Source: Rhynchopus sp. YZ270_cl-10 (Eukaryota; Euglenozoa; Diplonemea; Diplonemida; Diplonemidae). From it: DNA of 64,000 nt. The stretch covers positions 434,001-498,000 of the forward strand of contig OZ037886.1 in assembly GCA_964035575.1 (NCBI GenBank), in the 5' to 3' direction. The position numbers and the translations under genes are program-made. A model generated the notes under the pieces. That model searched no databases, was not told the DNA's origin, and saw only the letters and a list, made by a program, of their open reading frames with translations. Positions 22,772 through 33,641 of the stretch are shown here, in pieces (the first letter of the stretch is position 1; every line of letters begins with the position of its first letter).

Positions 22772-22873
22772 CATTGAAAAGTGCAAAACCCTTCACCGTT
22801 TCATCGGACGCCACGGCATTGATTCTCCGCGGGGGTTGTCGAACCCTAGAGAGCACTTCATTGGCATGCGTAC
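22772..22873 (+). repeat. Hairpin repeat family D, long form
   Basis: The first hairpin (GTGCAAAACCC .. ATCGGACGCC) is followed by a second, CTCCGCGGGGGTTGTCGAACCC, and then AGAGAGCACTTCATTGG and CATGCGTAC. The same order is found at 27881-27990 and 35029-35135 (both continuing ACGGTTACCACGAG), and at 51820-51886 (perfect second stem, ACTCCG to CGGAGT). The second half alone occurs at 51493-51539. Read on the minus strand, the second hairpin contains GGTTCGATAACC, reminiscent of a tRNA T-arm, but the rest is not tRNA-like. Confidence 0.65.
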
Positions 22874-24865
22874 AATAAAGAAAAGTTGAACGATAAATAT
22901 GCTTTAGAGAAAGCATTCAAAAAACCCCCCGGTTTTGGTGATTTCTGTCAGGCAAAGGTAAAAATGGTTGGAGGAGGGGGGGAAAAAAAAAGAGTTTGGT
23001 AGTCATGCGGCTCCCTCATTGAAGAGGGGCTAAAAAAAAAGGCCTAAGACGCGTTTGCAAAGTGACTATAAGAATACAACACAAAAAAAGGAGAAAAATA
23101 TTTTTAGGTAAAGATGAACCGAAGCCCCTCACAGTGAGCGACCTTTCAGAAAAGCTGTGCCAAAGACTCCCTGGGAAGCAGGCACTGAAAAGAAAAAAAA
23201 AATAAACCATGTAGGATGCATGTGCCTCTCGTGCAAAATAACAAAGAAAGGAAAGTTTATAAGATGATCCCCTAAGCCTCTCCGTGCTTAGTCACCTTGA
23301 AGAAAAAAAAATATAAAAGGTAAAAGAGAGCACAAACCGTTCGTGTTTATCACCTCCAAAAAAAAAAAGAAAATAAAATCAAAGAAACCTTCTTCACCCC
23401 ATCCATATTCTTTTTTCCGTTCCATTGCTGCGACAGCTTTTTTTTCTCTATGCATCCAATCAGTTGGGGAAGCGTACAGGTACAAGATAAGAAAAAAAAA
23501 ACTTTCATCGACCACAAAAGAAGTGAACACGGATTAATTTTGAGCGAAAAAAAGGGTCTGGTGTATTTTCTATTATGCCACCCACAATTTCCATAGTTTT
23601 ATTTTGGGTGATTTTTTTTACTCTCTTTCTTCGAGCCTATTTTCTACTCTGAGATTTTCTTGATAAATCAATTCAAGGGCTTTTTTTTGCCCCCCAAGAA
23701 CATTTCAAGGACCTGTCAGCCTCCCTATTCGGGGCAGGTGTTTTCCCAGACGATTTCTTAATGACTCCTGGAGGGAGATGGGGTGATTGTAGGGGGGGGT
23801 GTTTTTTTTTGCAGCAACTCTTCGCAGCAAATCGTATTCACACAACAAAACAGAAAATGTTGGAAAGATGACTCTAAGCCTCTCGTGAGCTTAGCTCGTA
23901 TAAAAAATGTTGTGACACCAGAAAAAATCAGTACAACTGCCGGACACCTCTCGCGAGAATTTGGTACAGAGAAACAGTGGAAATGTTGACAAAAAAATAA
24001 AATGAGCAATCGGGAAACCCTACTGCAATTTTTTTTTCCCCTACCCACCCCAACCCCCTACCCTCCCATCCCTCTTTTCCACTATCCAAAAATCCTCGTC
24101 AAGTCCAGCTGGGGCGGGGGGTGGGTGGGAGAGGAAGGAAAGAAATGAGTTTATTTTTCTAGCATATTTCGAGAAGATCATATTGTACACGAACAACCGT
24201 CCTGCATATCAAAAAACAAATATAAATAAAGCCACAATGTGTCTTTACCGTTCTATTTAAAGATGTGAAGACAGCTAGGTTGGGTACAACATAAGAAAAA
24301 AGATCCCCTCTGTCGTTAGTCTATGTTTTTTGTTTTGCTTTTTTTTTTGAAAACTTGGTTTAGTGTAGCCACCCGAAGATGCGCTACACGATTTATTTTT
24401 TTGCAGGACATTTTAAGCCCAGTGAGGTTCGTTAGTATTTCATTTTTTAAATATTTTGACAACGTGCAGTCGCCACTGAGTGCCATCTACACGGGGGGGT
24501 TTGGGGAGAAATGAAGGTAAAATCCAATACTTTTCAGTCCAAAGAATCGAAAGCATTTGCGGAACAATTATTGTTTGGTTTAAATAATTGACTAATCGTG
24601 TAGGCACCTTGCTGTGTGCTCTTCACATACATTTTTTTTTGAAATAAAAACCAAGGGAATGGGAAAACCTTCAAGGGAGTATCTACAGAATATTAATCAA
24701 AAACCCGCTGTGATGTGGGGTGGAACGGTCTCCGGTCCGTTCATTGGGTAGTACTTTGTTTTGTTTTTGAAAACTTGGTTGTATTAGTGTAGCCACCCGA
24801 GGATGAGCTGCCACCACTGCCCTAGAGTGTGCTCCACTATACTTTGTTTATTTTTTTTTTGATAA

Positions 24866-25268
24866 GGGCACGGTAATTTTTATTTTTGGTAAGCGTCTGC
24901 GTGCGTACTTTTTTTTTGAGATTCCAGGGAAAAAAATTATGCAGAAAAAAAAATTATAAAGGGGGGCCCTCAATAACTCAACAATGTATTTTAGGTAAAA
25001 AATGTACATTTTTCAGCGCAAATTGACCCCATCACAGCACACACAGACTCCTGAGAGCCGAAATCAAAAAAAATTTCCCCCGATTTTTTGTGGGCAAAAA
25101 TTGGTGGGAAAATATTTTTGGTACCTGTATTTCCCCCACTGTAATTTTCCTCTATAATTTTTTTCACCACTCATAATTTTTTTTACTGCATAATTTTTTT
25201 TTGCGTGCGTGCGTACTTTTTTTTGAGAAGTGCTCTGACGCTTACCAAGAAAAAAAATTACCGTGCCC
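24866..25268. mobile_element. MITE with GGGCACGGTAA ends, Harbinger-like
   Basis: TIRs of about 32 bp: GGGCACGGTAATTTTTATT then TTGGTAAGCGTC at the left, and their complement GACGCTTACCAAG .. AATTACCGTGCCC at the right. The flanks carry TAA on both sides, and a 3-bp T-rich duplication with GGG ends fits PIF/Harbinger MITEs. Internal motifs GACCCCATCACAGCACACAC and GAAATCAAAAAAAATTT are shared with the elements at 18885-19419 and 57991-58857. Confidence 0.65.
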
Positions 25269-26247
25269 TAAATTGTTTGAATTAGACAATCCAGATAAAG
25301 CATCTAGCAAATGAAAAACTGCATTTCTGAATTTGTCCGTTCAAAAAAAAAGGGGGGTTGGGGTATCTCATAAAAAAAGGGGAGGGAGAAGAAACAAAAT
25401 GGAAAAAATCATTTCATATACTTATTCTACTGAATAGAAAAGTACATGAAACAAAAAGAGGGAGAGACAAATGGAAAAAAAATTGAAAGACGGGGTTCCT
25501 CAAAGAGGTTCACCTTTCAAAATACATTCTCACAAAAAAAATTACGTACAAGGGATATAAGGACTCAAGGAGTCCTTCATCTCTCTCTCTCTCTTTTTCT
25601 TTTTTCGATTGCTTCATGTCAGTCACGACAAGAGAGCGTTTTCTAAAAAAAAAAAAAAAAAATTGGTTTTTTTTAGCTGTTTTCAAGATATCCCGTTTTT
25701 TGTCAAACAAAAGAGAAGAAGAGAAAGTCAACCTTGCCCTTTTGTCTTCTCAAATGTAAGCTGCACAGTAAAGGATTGTTTCATATACTAACTATTCTAC
25801 TGAATAGAAGGTATAATAGGGTGCACCAAATGTACCCAAACTTTCACAGTAAAGGAAAACAGGAAGAAGAAGAAAGAAAAAAAAAAGCAACAAAAACCGG
25901 CAAAAGGGAGATGAGGGGGGGGGGGGGGGGGGGGAAATGAGAAATGATTTTCTTGGCAATAGGTTGACACTAAAAGACAATTTTTTTTTTTACACTTTTT
26001 TTTTAACAACTGGCTGGGTTTCAAAAGCGAACCCCCCCCACCAACTACCCCAAGAAATTTTCTTTTTTGTCGGGACAAAAGAAAACTTGAAAGATGAGCC
26101 TATACACATATCTTTACTATCGTCATCGCGCACAATAGAAAGGCCCGGTGCAATGAATCTAACGTCTCTCTCGCATCACTCAATGAGACATTCTTGATTT
26201 TGGACAAAAATCCTGATAGAACGCATCGTCGACGTCAAACGCACAGC

Positions 26248-26835
26248 TTAGAAGATACCCCAGCCGTCTTTGTCTTCTTGCTTTGGTTGTATGGGTTGCC
26301 CCATGCGTCTGTCGAAGTTCCCCAGCTCGGCACATGCCTTAAGCAGTGGGATAAGCCGTGGGTCCTTCAACCGCCACCACTCCGAAAGCTGGCTTTGTCT
26401 CCTGTAAGAGATGTGTTGTTTTTGATGAGGGATATGAGGCAGAATGATTACAGCACCCTTCTGAAAGAAATGAGTTAGTTGATACTGTACGATGCCAGAC
26501 CCGGATGAACGCACCCTACATGGGTCGCTTTTTTTAATATAAATTGTTGGAGTGTAGTTGCCTTCGGTTGTGTTGCCACAGTTTGTGCAATCTCCACTTT
26601 TTTCTAAAAAAAATATTCAACACGGAAGACTATACCTCTTCTCACACGCACAGTAGTTCTCTTTGAACGCAGGGAATGTATCGAGGGCGGCTTTCAACGT
26701 GCCTGCTAGCACCTCTTCCTCGTCGGTACGGATCAAGAGACGTTGCGCTCTGCACCTTGTCCCGACGTGTCCGCCACGTTCCAATCTGTCAAGTGCATCC
26801 ATGTGATCATGCACAGCCGGCGCGCTAAGCAACAT
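26248..26835 (-). CDS. Small two-exon protein, function unknown
   Basis: Exons 26835-26636 and 26401-26248 join across a 234-nt intron (26402-26635, GTATAG..TACAG). The split codon AG|G gives 117 residues in total. The protein starts MLLSAPAVHDHMDALDRL, has a Cys-x-Cys pair just before the splice (ENYCACEKR), then a basic/aromatic segment with SEWWRLKDPR, and ends DKDGWGIF. Evidence that it is real: codon composition like the neighbouring genes, consensus splice sites, a frame kept across the junction, and the start context ATCACAATG like other genes here. No domain was recognised; a small mitochondrial or complex-associated protein is only a guess. The intron holds a family C hairpin. An upstream acceptor-like AG at about 26855 could mark a 5'-UTR intron or a trans-splice site. 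Confidence 0.6.
26538..26599 (+). repeat. Family C hairpin inside an intron
   Basis: Nearly identical to the copies at 8220-8282 and 48108-48168. It lies antisense within the 234-nt intron of the small gene at 26248-26835 and accounts for about a quarter of that intron. Confidence 0.7.
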
Positions 26836-28445
26836 TGTGATTGTTCTCCAAACCTAACACAAAGCAAAACAAAAGAAATGAGGTATGTGGGTGTAGTGTG
26901 GTTGTTGTGGAGGGGTTCCTCTGTTTTGTATGTCCCTGTGGGGTGTGTGATATTGTTATGTGGAATTCTACTACAAAAAAACAAATGACACATTTTTTTT
27001 CACCACTTCTAAAAACTCAGACGTTCACACCGAATTGTCCATTGTTAACTAGAAGAAGAAGAAAAGACAAAAAAATCGTTGGCGTAGTTTTGGGTTTTGC
27101 TTTTTCACTAACAAAAAACATCGTTACAGCCATTTTCTTTCCACATGAAAGACATCTGCAAAATAACCCAAAATAATCCCTTTGGGTGGAGAGGAGTCTC
27201 CCCCTTCTTTCGTCAGCTGTCCCCCTTTTTTTGTGTAAAGCAGAATGACTGTTTCGGTGGGGAGAGAAAAGCAAGAAAACCTAACAAAAGATGCAGAGAC
27301 ATTCATGTAGGTATCGTAAGCTAAAAAAAAAGAGGAGAAAAAAACCCTGAAAGATGAATGGATCTCTCGAGCGCACACATCTAAACAGAAGATTCATCGG
27401 AATCTAAGACTCTTGGTGATAGTCACCAAAATAAAAAGAAAAATGAGTAACATATTGTGAGTGTTAGATAGGTTCATGATGACATCTTTGAAAATATACT
27501 AAGTTGCGTATAGGAAGGGACGTAGCTGCAACCACGCCCTTTTAAAACCAAACCTTCATCACAGACAATATTGTGATGACGATTAGAGTGGCGTTCTTTG
27601 CGCAGACGGTAGACACAACCGAGATGCACGTGAAGAACTTCATATAAAAAAAAACTGATCAAATTCATCACCATCGTTCTGAAACGGTAAGGTGCTTTTT
27701 TGTGTTGTCTCAAGTCGAAGATGCTCAGCTTGGGACGTTTTTTTTTTTTTTTGATTTTTTTGATAAATTGACAACGTGTAGAGAGTCACCTCGCTTTTTT
27801 TTTTCGTGTGATCTCCACGCATTTTTTCATGGCGCAGGCACAAAGCACGCTACCAGCAGAAGAGCAAAAAAAGAAAGAAAAAATTGAGTGCAAACGCCTC
27901 ACGTACACCGGATGCAGACATCCAAAAAACCCCCCAGAGAGCACTTCATTTGGCATGCATACGGTTACCACGAGGGAGGTTTGTATGAAAGATACCTAAT
28001 CATTACTCTGGAAAGAAAAAAAAACACCCACACACAGACACATCCCATAGGATACCTTTTACTTATAATTTCTGAGCCATTCAAGGGGTCCATACGTGGT
28101 GGAGAGGGACTAGGGGGAGAACATAAAGAAAGGTTTATAAGATGACCCTAAGCCTCTCATGCTTAGTCACCCTTATCACATTCGTTATGAGACGCATACA
28201 TAAAATCACAGTGAGACAGAAGGCGAAAATTGTGATACAAACAACCTTCCCCATTCTTCCATAAAAAAAAATGTCTCTCCACTGTTTATCTGTGTCATTC
28301 CCCCCCCCTCGCCCCTGGCTTCAAGAAAATTACACTATATTTTTTTTTTTTTTTGAGATTATTTGAATATTCTCACGGGGAGAGGTACGAAAGGCAAAAG
28401 GCGGCATCGGTTTTCGATTGTATTCTACTTAATCCTCACAGGCTC

Positions 28446-28553
28446 GTGGTAGCCGTTTCTCAGGCTCCCTCTCCGGAATCGAACCCTAATTCCCCGTTAC
28501 CCGTTACAGCCACGGTAGTCCACTACACTACCGTCAAAAGCTGATAGGGCAGA
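28446..28553 (-). rRNA. Fragment of small-subunit (18S) rRNA gene
   Basis: On the minus strand this reads TCTGCCCTATCAGC, then ACGGGTAACGGGGAATTAGG, GGTTCGATTCCGGAGAGGG, AGCCTGAGAAACGGCTACCA. This is the highly conserved stretch around positions 300-420 of eukaryotic 18S rRNA. Only about 108 bp is recognisable; at both ends the similarity stops and no further rRNA follows. It is therefore an isolated insertion of rDNA or rRNA sequence, not a working gene. From memory, the hairpin GGTAGTGTA..GGACTACC looks more like euglenozoan SSU than other groups. Confidence 0.85.
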
Positions 28554-28704
28554 TACTCCTGCGGGCTTGCACCCTTACATTACCACACAACAAAAGCAAG
28601 CATCTATGGCAATTTTTGACCCACACACAAGGAGATAATGCCTAACGAGAAAGGGGGCGAGAAAGAAAGGCTTTTGTGACAGAATCAGTGTATTTTTTGG
28701 GCCG

Positions 28705-28985
28705 GTTGGGGGGGGTCAGTGACCCCCCCCAAATTTTCTCCGGAAATTTGGGCCGGTGGGGGGGGTCAGTTTTTTCAGCTGGGTTTGAGGTGTTTCCTCG
28801 GCGTGGTGTAAAAAGCTATACATTTACACCGTACCCAAAAAAATTTTCGCCTGCGGCGCCATTTTTTTTGTTTTTTTTTGCTCCGCAAAAAAAAAAAACA
28901 TACAAGTTCACTATGTTCCCAGTGTCTTCCCTGGTCGTGCTGAAAAAAAAAAATTGGGCAAAAAAAACAAATTGACCCCCCCCAA
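28705..28985. mobile_element. Small TIR element with TTGGGGGGGGTCA ends
   Basis: GGTTGGGGGGGGTCAGT at the left and TTGACCCCCCCCC at the right form inverted ends. The interior has an inverted piece of the CGCCTGCGGCGCC / TTTGCTCCGCAAA cassette found in the hAT-like elements. No target duplication could be assigned. Confidence 0.45.
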
Positions 28986-29407
28986 ACTGAAAATCTGGAT
29001 TCCTGGATAAGACACTGGACAGAATTGACAAAAAAAAAATGTGATGGACCTAAGCCTCTGTTGCTTAGTTACCCCGTTGTGGAAAAAAAGATATGGGTTT
29101 TTTTTTTTTTTTTTTGAAACGTTGAGGAAGGAAGGAAGAAAAACAACACCCGAAAGGATGAATGGAATGAAGGCTCAACACCCTCTAATCGGTGGGTGGG
29201 TGGGGGTGGATTTTTTTTTCATCCCTCACGGGCGCTGGAAACGGTGTTCTTTCTATTTCGTCCCAGAGCTAGACTACCAACAAAAAATTCAAAAATAAAT
29301 AAATCCATGTACTTTCAGTTCAAAGAATTGAAGGTATTTTTGAGAGCGCACACCAAAGTGCTCCCCTTTAAAAGGAACAAAGAAATAAATAAACAGCGAT
29401 AGCATTT

Positions 29408-30912
29408 TTACGATACAACTCTCAGTTCACTCTTGCGCGCCAGATCGTGGACATCCTGTTGGTAATATTAAAGTTGCAAAAAAAAAAATGCAAATAATGG
29501 AATCATACCTTGTGTCTGTTGTACAGCGCAACAAGCGCCTTTTCGTATTCTTTGTGCACTTCGTCCACCTTTGCTTTCAGGTCTGGACAGTTTGCGTCCC
29601 ATTTTGCGTCCCATTTGTCGACCTTCATTGGCTTTCCTACAACTGTTGTGATTCTCCTTCTGTGCGGGAGAACACCAATCCCGTAGCTGAAAATGCCTCT
29701 CCCTTTGAAGAGTGGGACGGCAAAGCCGAGGGTGGACTGCATCTTCTTGAGGATCCCTTGCACCTTAGCGTCATCCTTTGCGATGGGACGGTAGACGTCG
29801 GTCTCCCCGAATGAAAACACTGGGACAAGATGGGCTCCGGTTTGCATCGCAATCCTGACGAATCCTTTTCTCTTGTTCAAAATCAAATCCGATGTGCCTG
29901 GGGCTGCGTGCAGGGCTTCCTCCGCACCTCCAACCACGAGGGTGGCGGAGTGGCCTGGCTTTCCATTGAGAACCTTCAGCAGGCATTCTCTGCTGGAATC
30001 ACCCATTCCTGAGAATGCGGTTAGCTCACGCCAGAATGGAAGCTTGAATTGGATGGCCAGAGTTTGGACCGAAATTTCGAGCTCTGAGAAGAGATTGTCC
30101 ACTCCACAGGCATTTGTCGAAAAGCTCACAAAGGCGCCAAAGGAGTGCACACCATGAGGGTGGCAGACGAACAGATAGTTGTTCTTCGCACCTTCCGGGT
30201 CTGCCTCTGCAACGCTACCGTCCTCATTGTACACCTTCCCGTTCTTCTTAAACACTGTTGGGTCCTCCACACGGAACGCAACCGGGAAGTAATCACGCAA
30301 GTACCTCCAGCACGCATGGTTTCTGAAATAGGTCCTCCGTGGTCCAGTCGCAGGCAGCGGGGCAGGCCACATAATCTGATACGCCAAATGAATATCATAA
30401 ATGATCATTACCGGCCAAAAGAAGGGAATGAAATGCAATACAATCCAGGTTCCAATAAAAAGCGGGATACCCAAAAAGAAATTAAACAACAAAACGGTGA
30501 GGGTCTCAAGACGACGGGAGATGGGCACCTTGAAGACGTTGATGGACGAGGAGGAGTATGGGAGGGAGCCGTCTTCTTTGATGTTGGCGGGTCTGTCGCC
30601 GGAGGGGATGCTTCCTTCGACGTCTGGGATGGAGAGGAGCGATGTGAATGTCTTCAGCATTTCGACGCAGATTCCATGAGCCTCCACATCTTCTGCCTTA
30701 AGCTTCTCAAGCAGTTCCTCCGAAAACTCAACATCCTTCTCCTCCTCTGGGGCGGTCTCATCCGACTTCGCAACCCGCTGCACCGCCTGGTACAAAGCAC
30801 GCTTCAGCAGAAGAAGGTCTGCGACTGCCTCGTGCGGGCCGTTGGTGAGCTTCTCCTTCAATCGCAGGGTGATCTCCTCCTGCAGTAGCCTCATGTACGC
30901 TACGTCATCCAT
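29408..30912 (-). CDS. DGAT2-family acyltransferase, paralogue a
   Basis: Exons 30912-29509 and 29455-29408 join across a 53-nt intron (29456-29508, GTATGA..CAACAG), giving 483 residues ending NRHK then DVHDLARKSELRVVS. The last exon is supported by an equal-length, similar exon in the paralogue at 36422-37995. DGAT2 enzymes join acyl-CoA to diacylglycerol to make triacylglycerol at the ER membrane; monoacylglycerol or wax-ester activity is possible in the same family. Visible motifs: a hydrophobic hairpin at about 136-180, HPHG at about 250 (YLFVCHPHGVHSFGAF), VVGGAEEAL at about 327, and KRKGFVRIAMQTGAHLVPVFSFGE at about 345-368 (shown as one block of family motifs). It has an N-terminal extension of about 120 residues, mostly helical and charged, longer than in typical DGAT2. 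Intron and 3' part are nearly identical to the paralogue. Confidence 0.9.
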
Positions 30913-31829
30913 ATTTCCAATATGTGTGTTTTTTTCCCTTTGAATTTGATGAAAAATGGAGGAGGGTGATCTTGAACACTCAGCTATTTGATTAATCTAT
31001 GTGTAGCTGTTTAAGTCTTTTTTCGCAGGAAAAAAAAAGAGGGGAAGCATCTGATCCGGGGCCCAATTCAATTTTGTTGCACGACGGTGAAGCAAATGAC
31101 TTAGTTTTTCTTCACTGTTGTAAGCCAACGGTGTGAGAAGCAGAGGGGAGAGAGGGTTGTGTCCACAATATAAGGGAGGAGAAAAAAAATTGCACTTTTT
31201 TTGGGAACGACATAAAAATGTGGTTCCAGAAAACTCTGTTGCTTTTTTCGGTTTTTTTGTTCGTTACTAGACTTTAGATGCCTATTGGGAAGGGTGATGT
31301 GGGCGCGGGGTAGGGGTTTGTTCCCCCCTATTACCGGCATCAGCGATACACAGGACAGGAAAAACGGGGGGGATAAAAGGGGGTCTGCTTTAGCGTGGTT
31401 CGCAGCGTGACATCGTGGAAAAGAAAGAAAAAAAACCCAGTTGAAGAATGAAAACCACATATTCAACAAGGCGTTTTCTTTGAAAAAGACAGTGGGGAGG
31501 GGGAAAAAACACATAGGTAGTGAAATAACACATTACCCATGTCCATTCTCGCACTGTGGTTTGTTTGCGCAGAATGCGAACCAATGTACATTTTTAAAAA
31601 TAGACTTTGAAAAAAAAAAAGACGAAAAGTAAGGCTCAAAATGAGACGTCAAATTTCTCTTTTTCTTTTTATGAGGTATTTTTTTGTCAAGAAAAAGGGA
31701 CGAAGCTCCCCTTTTTTGACGCAATACATCCGAAAGAAAAAAGAAGAGAAATTTACGAACACAACAAAAAAAAATCGAGAATAATTTGGTTATGAGACGG
31801 AACAATGTTTCAAAAAATAGCTATTTATT

Positions 31830-31968
31830 GGAGTGAAAATAAGTCGTTTTTTTCACCGAGTTGGTGTTTTCAACCCGAGTTACTTTAATTCACGAGCGAA
31901 GCGAGGGAATTAAAGTCACGAGGGTTGAAAACACCAACGAGGTGAAAAAAACGCTTATTTTCTACTCC
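31830..31968. repeat. Long near-perfect foldback, 139 bp
   Basis: GGAGTGAAAATAAG pairs with CTTATTTTCTACTCC. The inner arms GTTGGTGTTTTCAACCC and GGGTTGAAAACACCAAC pair exactly, as do ACTTTAATTC and GAATTAAAGT. The apex GAGCGAAGCGAG resembles the apex of the foldback at 6637-6717. Confidence 0.8.
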
Positions 31969-32261
31969 AAGACATAATTTTATCCATAAGTGTGAAGCTT
32001 TATTTTCCGAGCCCGCCCAAGTGTCGTGTGAGACCTGTAGTGTGGATCTCCAGTGTCTTGCACTGCTTCTTCTGAGCCCAACGCTGTTTGGCCTGTCGAC
32101 GTACTAAATACGAAGACAGGGGGGCGGTGCCAACAATTTTCCAATGATGTAACGTTTATCTGATTGATTTATCGTTTGATATACCTTGTGTGTCCTACTT
32201 CACCTGCACACCCAAGGTTATTGAACGATACTTTCAAGCGATACTTCGTTATGTCATTGGG

Positions 32262-32360
32262 GGTACTGGTACTGGGTACCTGGGGAAAACACGTACGTTT
32301 TTGTTCGCGATAACACGCACACTTTTTGTACGTGCTATCGCAATTTACCCTAAAATATAT
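32262..32360. repeat. Solo end of the GATAACACG element
   Basis: CTGGGTACCTGGGGAAAACA, CGTACGTTTTTGTTCGCGAT, then a hairpin GCGATAACACG..CGTGCTATCGC and AATTTACCC. It is closely similar to the right end of the composite element at 50625-50757, so it is probably a truncated or solo derivative. Confidence 0.6.
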
Positions 32361-32523
32361 TACCTCCGCTGACACAGCTCGAGGGCTACTCCAACAAGTT
32401 TGTAGCTACCACCATGCACGCCCCGTCCCCACCCCAGTCCAGATACCCTGGGGAAAAAAAAAACTCGAAAAAAATAGGGTGAGTTTGGGGGTGTTTGGGG
32501 GCTTAAGACGGGTGAAAAAAAAC

Positions 32524-33080
32524 GGTGAAAATAAAATTTTTATTTTCACAGGCATAGGTTTCGAACGCGCGTTCGAAAATCGAAAACGCGCAAATCCAAA
32601 ATCGGAAAACGCGCACATGAAAAAAAAAAAAAAACGCGCAAAAAAAAAAAAAAAAACGCGCGTTCGAAAAGCCGGACGCGCGTAAAAAAAAAAGGGCGTT
32701 TTTTTTTTTTTTTCAAACTGGACGCGCGTTCGAAAAAACCACTTTTTCGACGCGCGTTCGAAAAACCTCCCCACGTAAACATGAGGCTTCCACTTTTTCC
32801 AACGCGCGTTTTTTTTTTTCGTTTTTCCAACGCGCGTTTTTGTTCTCGTTTTTTCCGAACGCGCGTTTTTTTCCCGTTTTTCAAACGCGCGTTTTTTTTC
32901 GTTTTTTCTGAACGCGCGTTTTTTTTTTTCGTTTTTTCCGAACGCGCGTTTTTTTTCTCGTTTTTTTCGAACGCGCGTTTTTTTTTTCGTTTTTCAAACG
33001 CGCACTCGAAAACGCCCAAAAAACGCGAACGCGCGTTCGAAACCTATGTCACAGGGTGAAAATAAAAATTTTATTTTCAC
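32524..33080. mobile_element. Palindromic foldback element with AACGCGCGTT array
   Basis: The arms GGTGAAAATAAAATTTTTAT then TTTCAC, CATAGGTTTCGAACGCGCGTTCG at the left are mirrored at 33022-33080. The interior is a string of roughly fifteen CGCGCGTT motifs (AACGCGCGTT, CGAACGCGCG) spaced about 25-35 bp apart by poly-T or poly-A. Their orientation changes near the middle, so the whole 557 bp can fold on itself. Open frames here are compositional only. Confidence 0.75.
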
Positions 33081-33531
33081 ACCCCTCCACGTACTTTTGG
33101 GTGGGCGAGGAAAATAAAGCTTCACGCGCGTGGATAAAATAAAGAAAACGTTATGAGATGACCCTAAAGCCTCTCGTGCGTAATCACCTTATCACATTCG
33201 TTGTCACGCAGCACTTTGCCACATGCTTCCCAAACACAGCATCGAAGTCATCAAGGCTTTTTGCCAATTTTATTTTGAAAAAATGTGTAAAAAAAAAACG
33301 CACCTTCCGTCCAGCAGTAAAACCCCCTAATGTACATAGAAAAACCATGATCGATGCACTCTAATCTTTCACATACACCGGCATTTTAAACGTACTGTTT
33401 CCGGTTGGGCCGTTCAGCAAGCATATGCTTCGAACAACAGGTATAGAAGTCCACTACACTGTCAGGGGTGAAGACAGCTTATTGGGAGACAGCAAAATGC
33501 CATCGCCAATCTGCATATCCCGACACTAGTG

Positions 33532-33641
33532 GTGACTGTATTGTGATAATTTCCCATTACAATACAGAATCCACATCACAATGCAGCTGCATTGTGATGT
33601 GGATTATGTATTGTGATGGGAAATTATCACAATACAGTCAC
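33532..33641. repeat. Near-perfect 110-bp palindrome
   Basis: GTGACTGTATTGTGATAATT to AATTATCACAATACAGTCAC, with inner arms ATCCACATCACAATGCAG and CTGCATTGTGATGTGGAT meeting at CAGCTG. Only a few mismatches, so it should form a stable hairpin with almost no loop. Confidence 0.85.

Larger units (their letters stand above)
21351..26247. other. Spacer with hairpin repeats and a Harbinger-like MITE
   Basis: No gene I can support; a Cys/Phe-rich 82-codon minus-strand frame at 21861-22109 was considered and rejected. It holds A-family hairpins at 22260-22292, 22301-22345, 23107-23154, 23252-23298 and 23863-23900, and B-family copies at 24349-24390 and 24769-24840. It also holds a long D copy at 22772-22873, a foldback at 22361-22492, a TIR element at 24866-25268 and an E copy at 26080-26115. 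Confidence 0.6.
26836..29407. other. Spacer with hairpin repeats and an SSU rRNA fragment
   Basis: No coding sequence recognised. Contents: E hairpin 27347-27382, D long form 27881-27990, A hairpins 28126-28185 and 29040-29074, rRNA fragment 28446-28553 and a TIR element 28705-28985. Confidence 0.6.

Noticed and set aside
32546-33059. Lys/Arg-rich and Phe-rich open frames of 90-157 codons
   Set aside because: They are translations of the CGCG/poly-T foldback element and exist on both strands through its palindromic composition.
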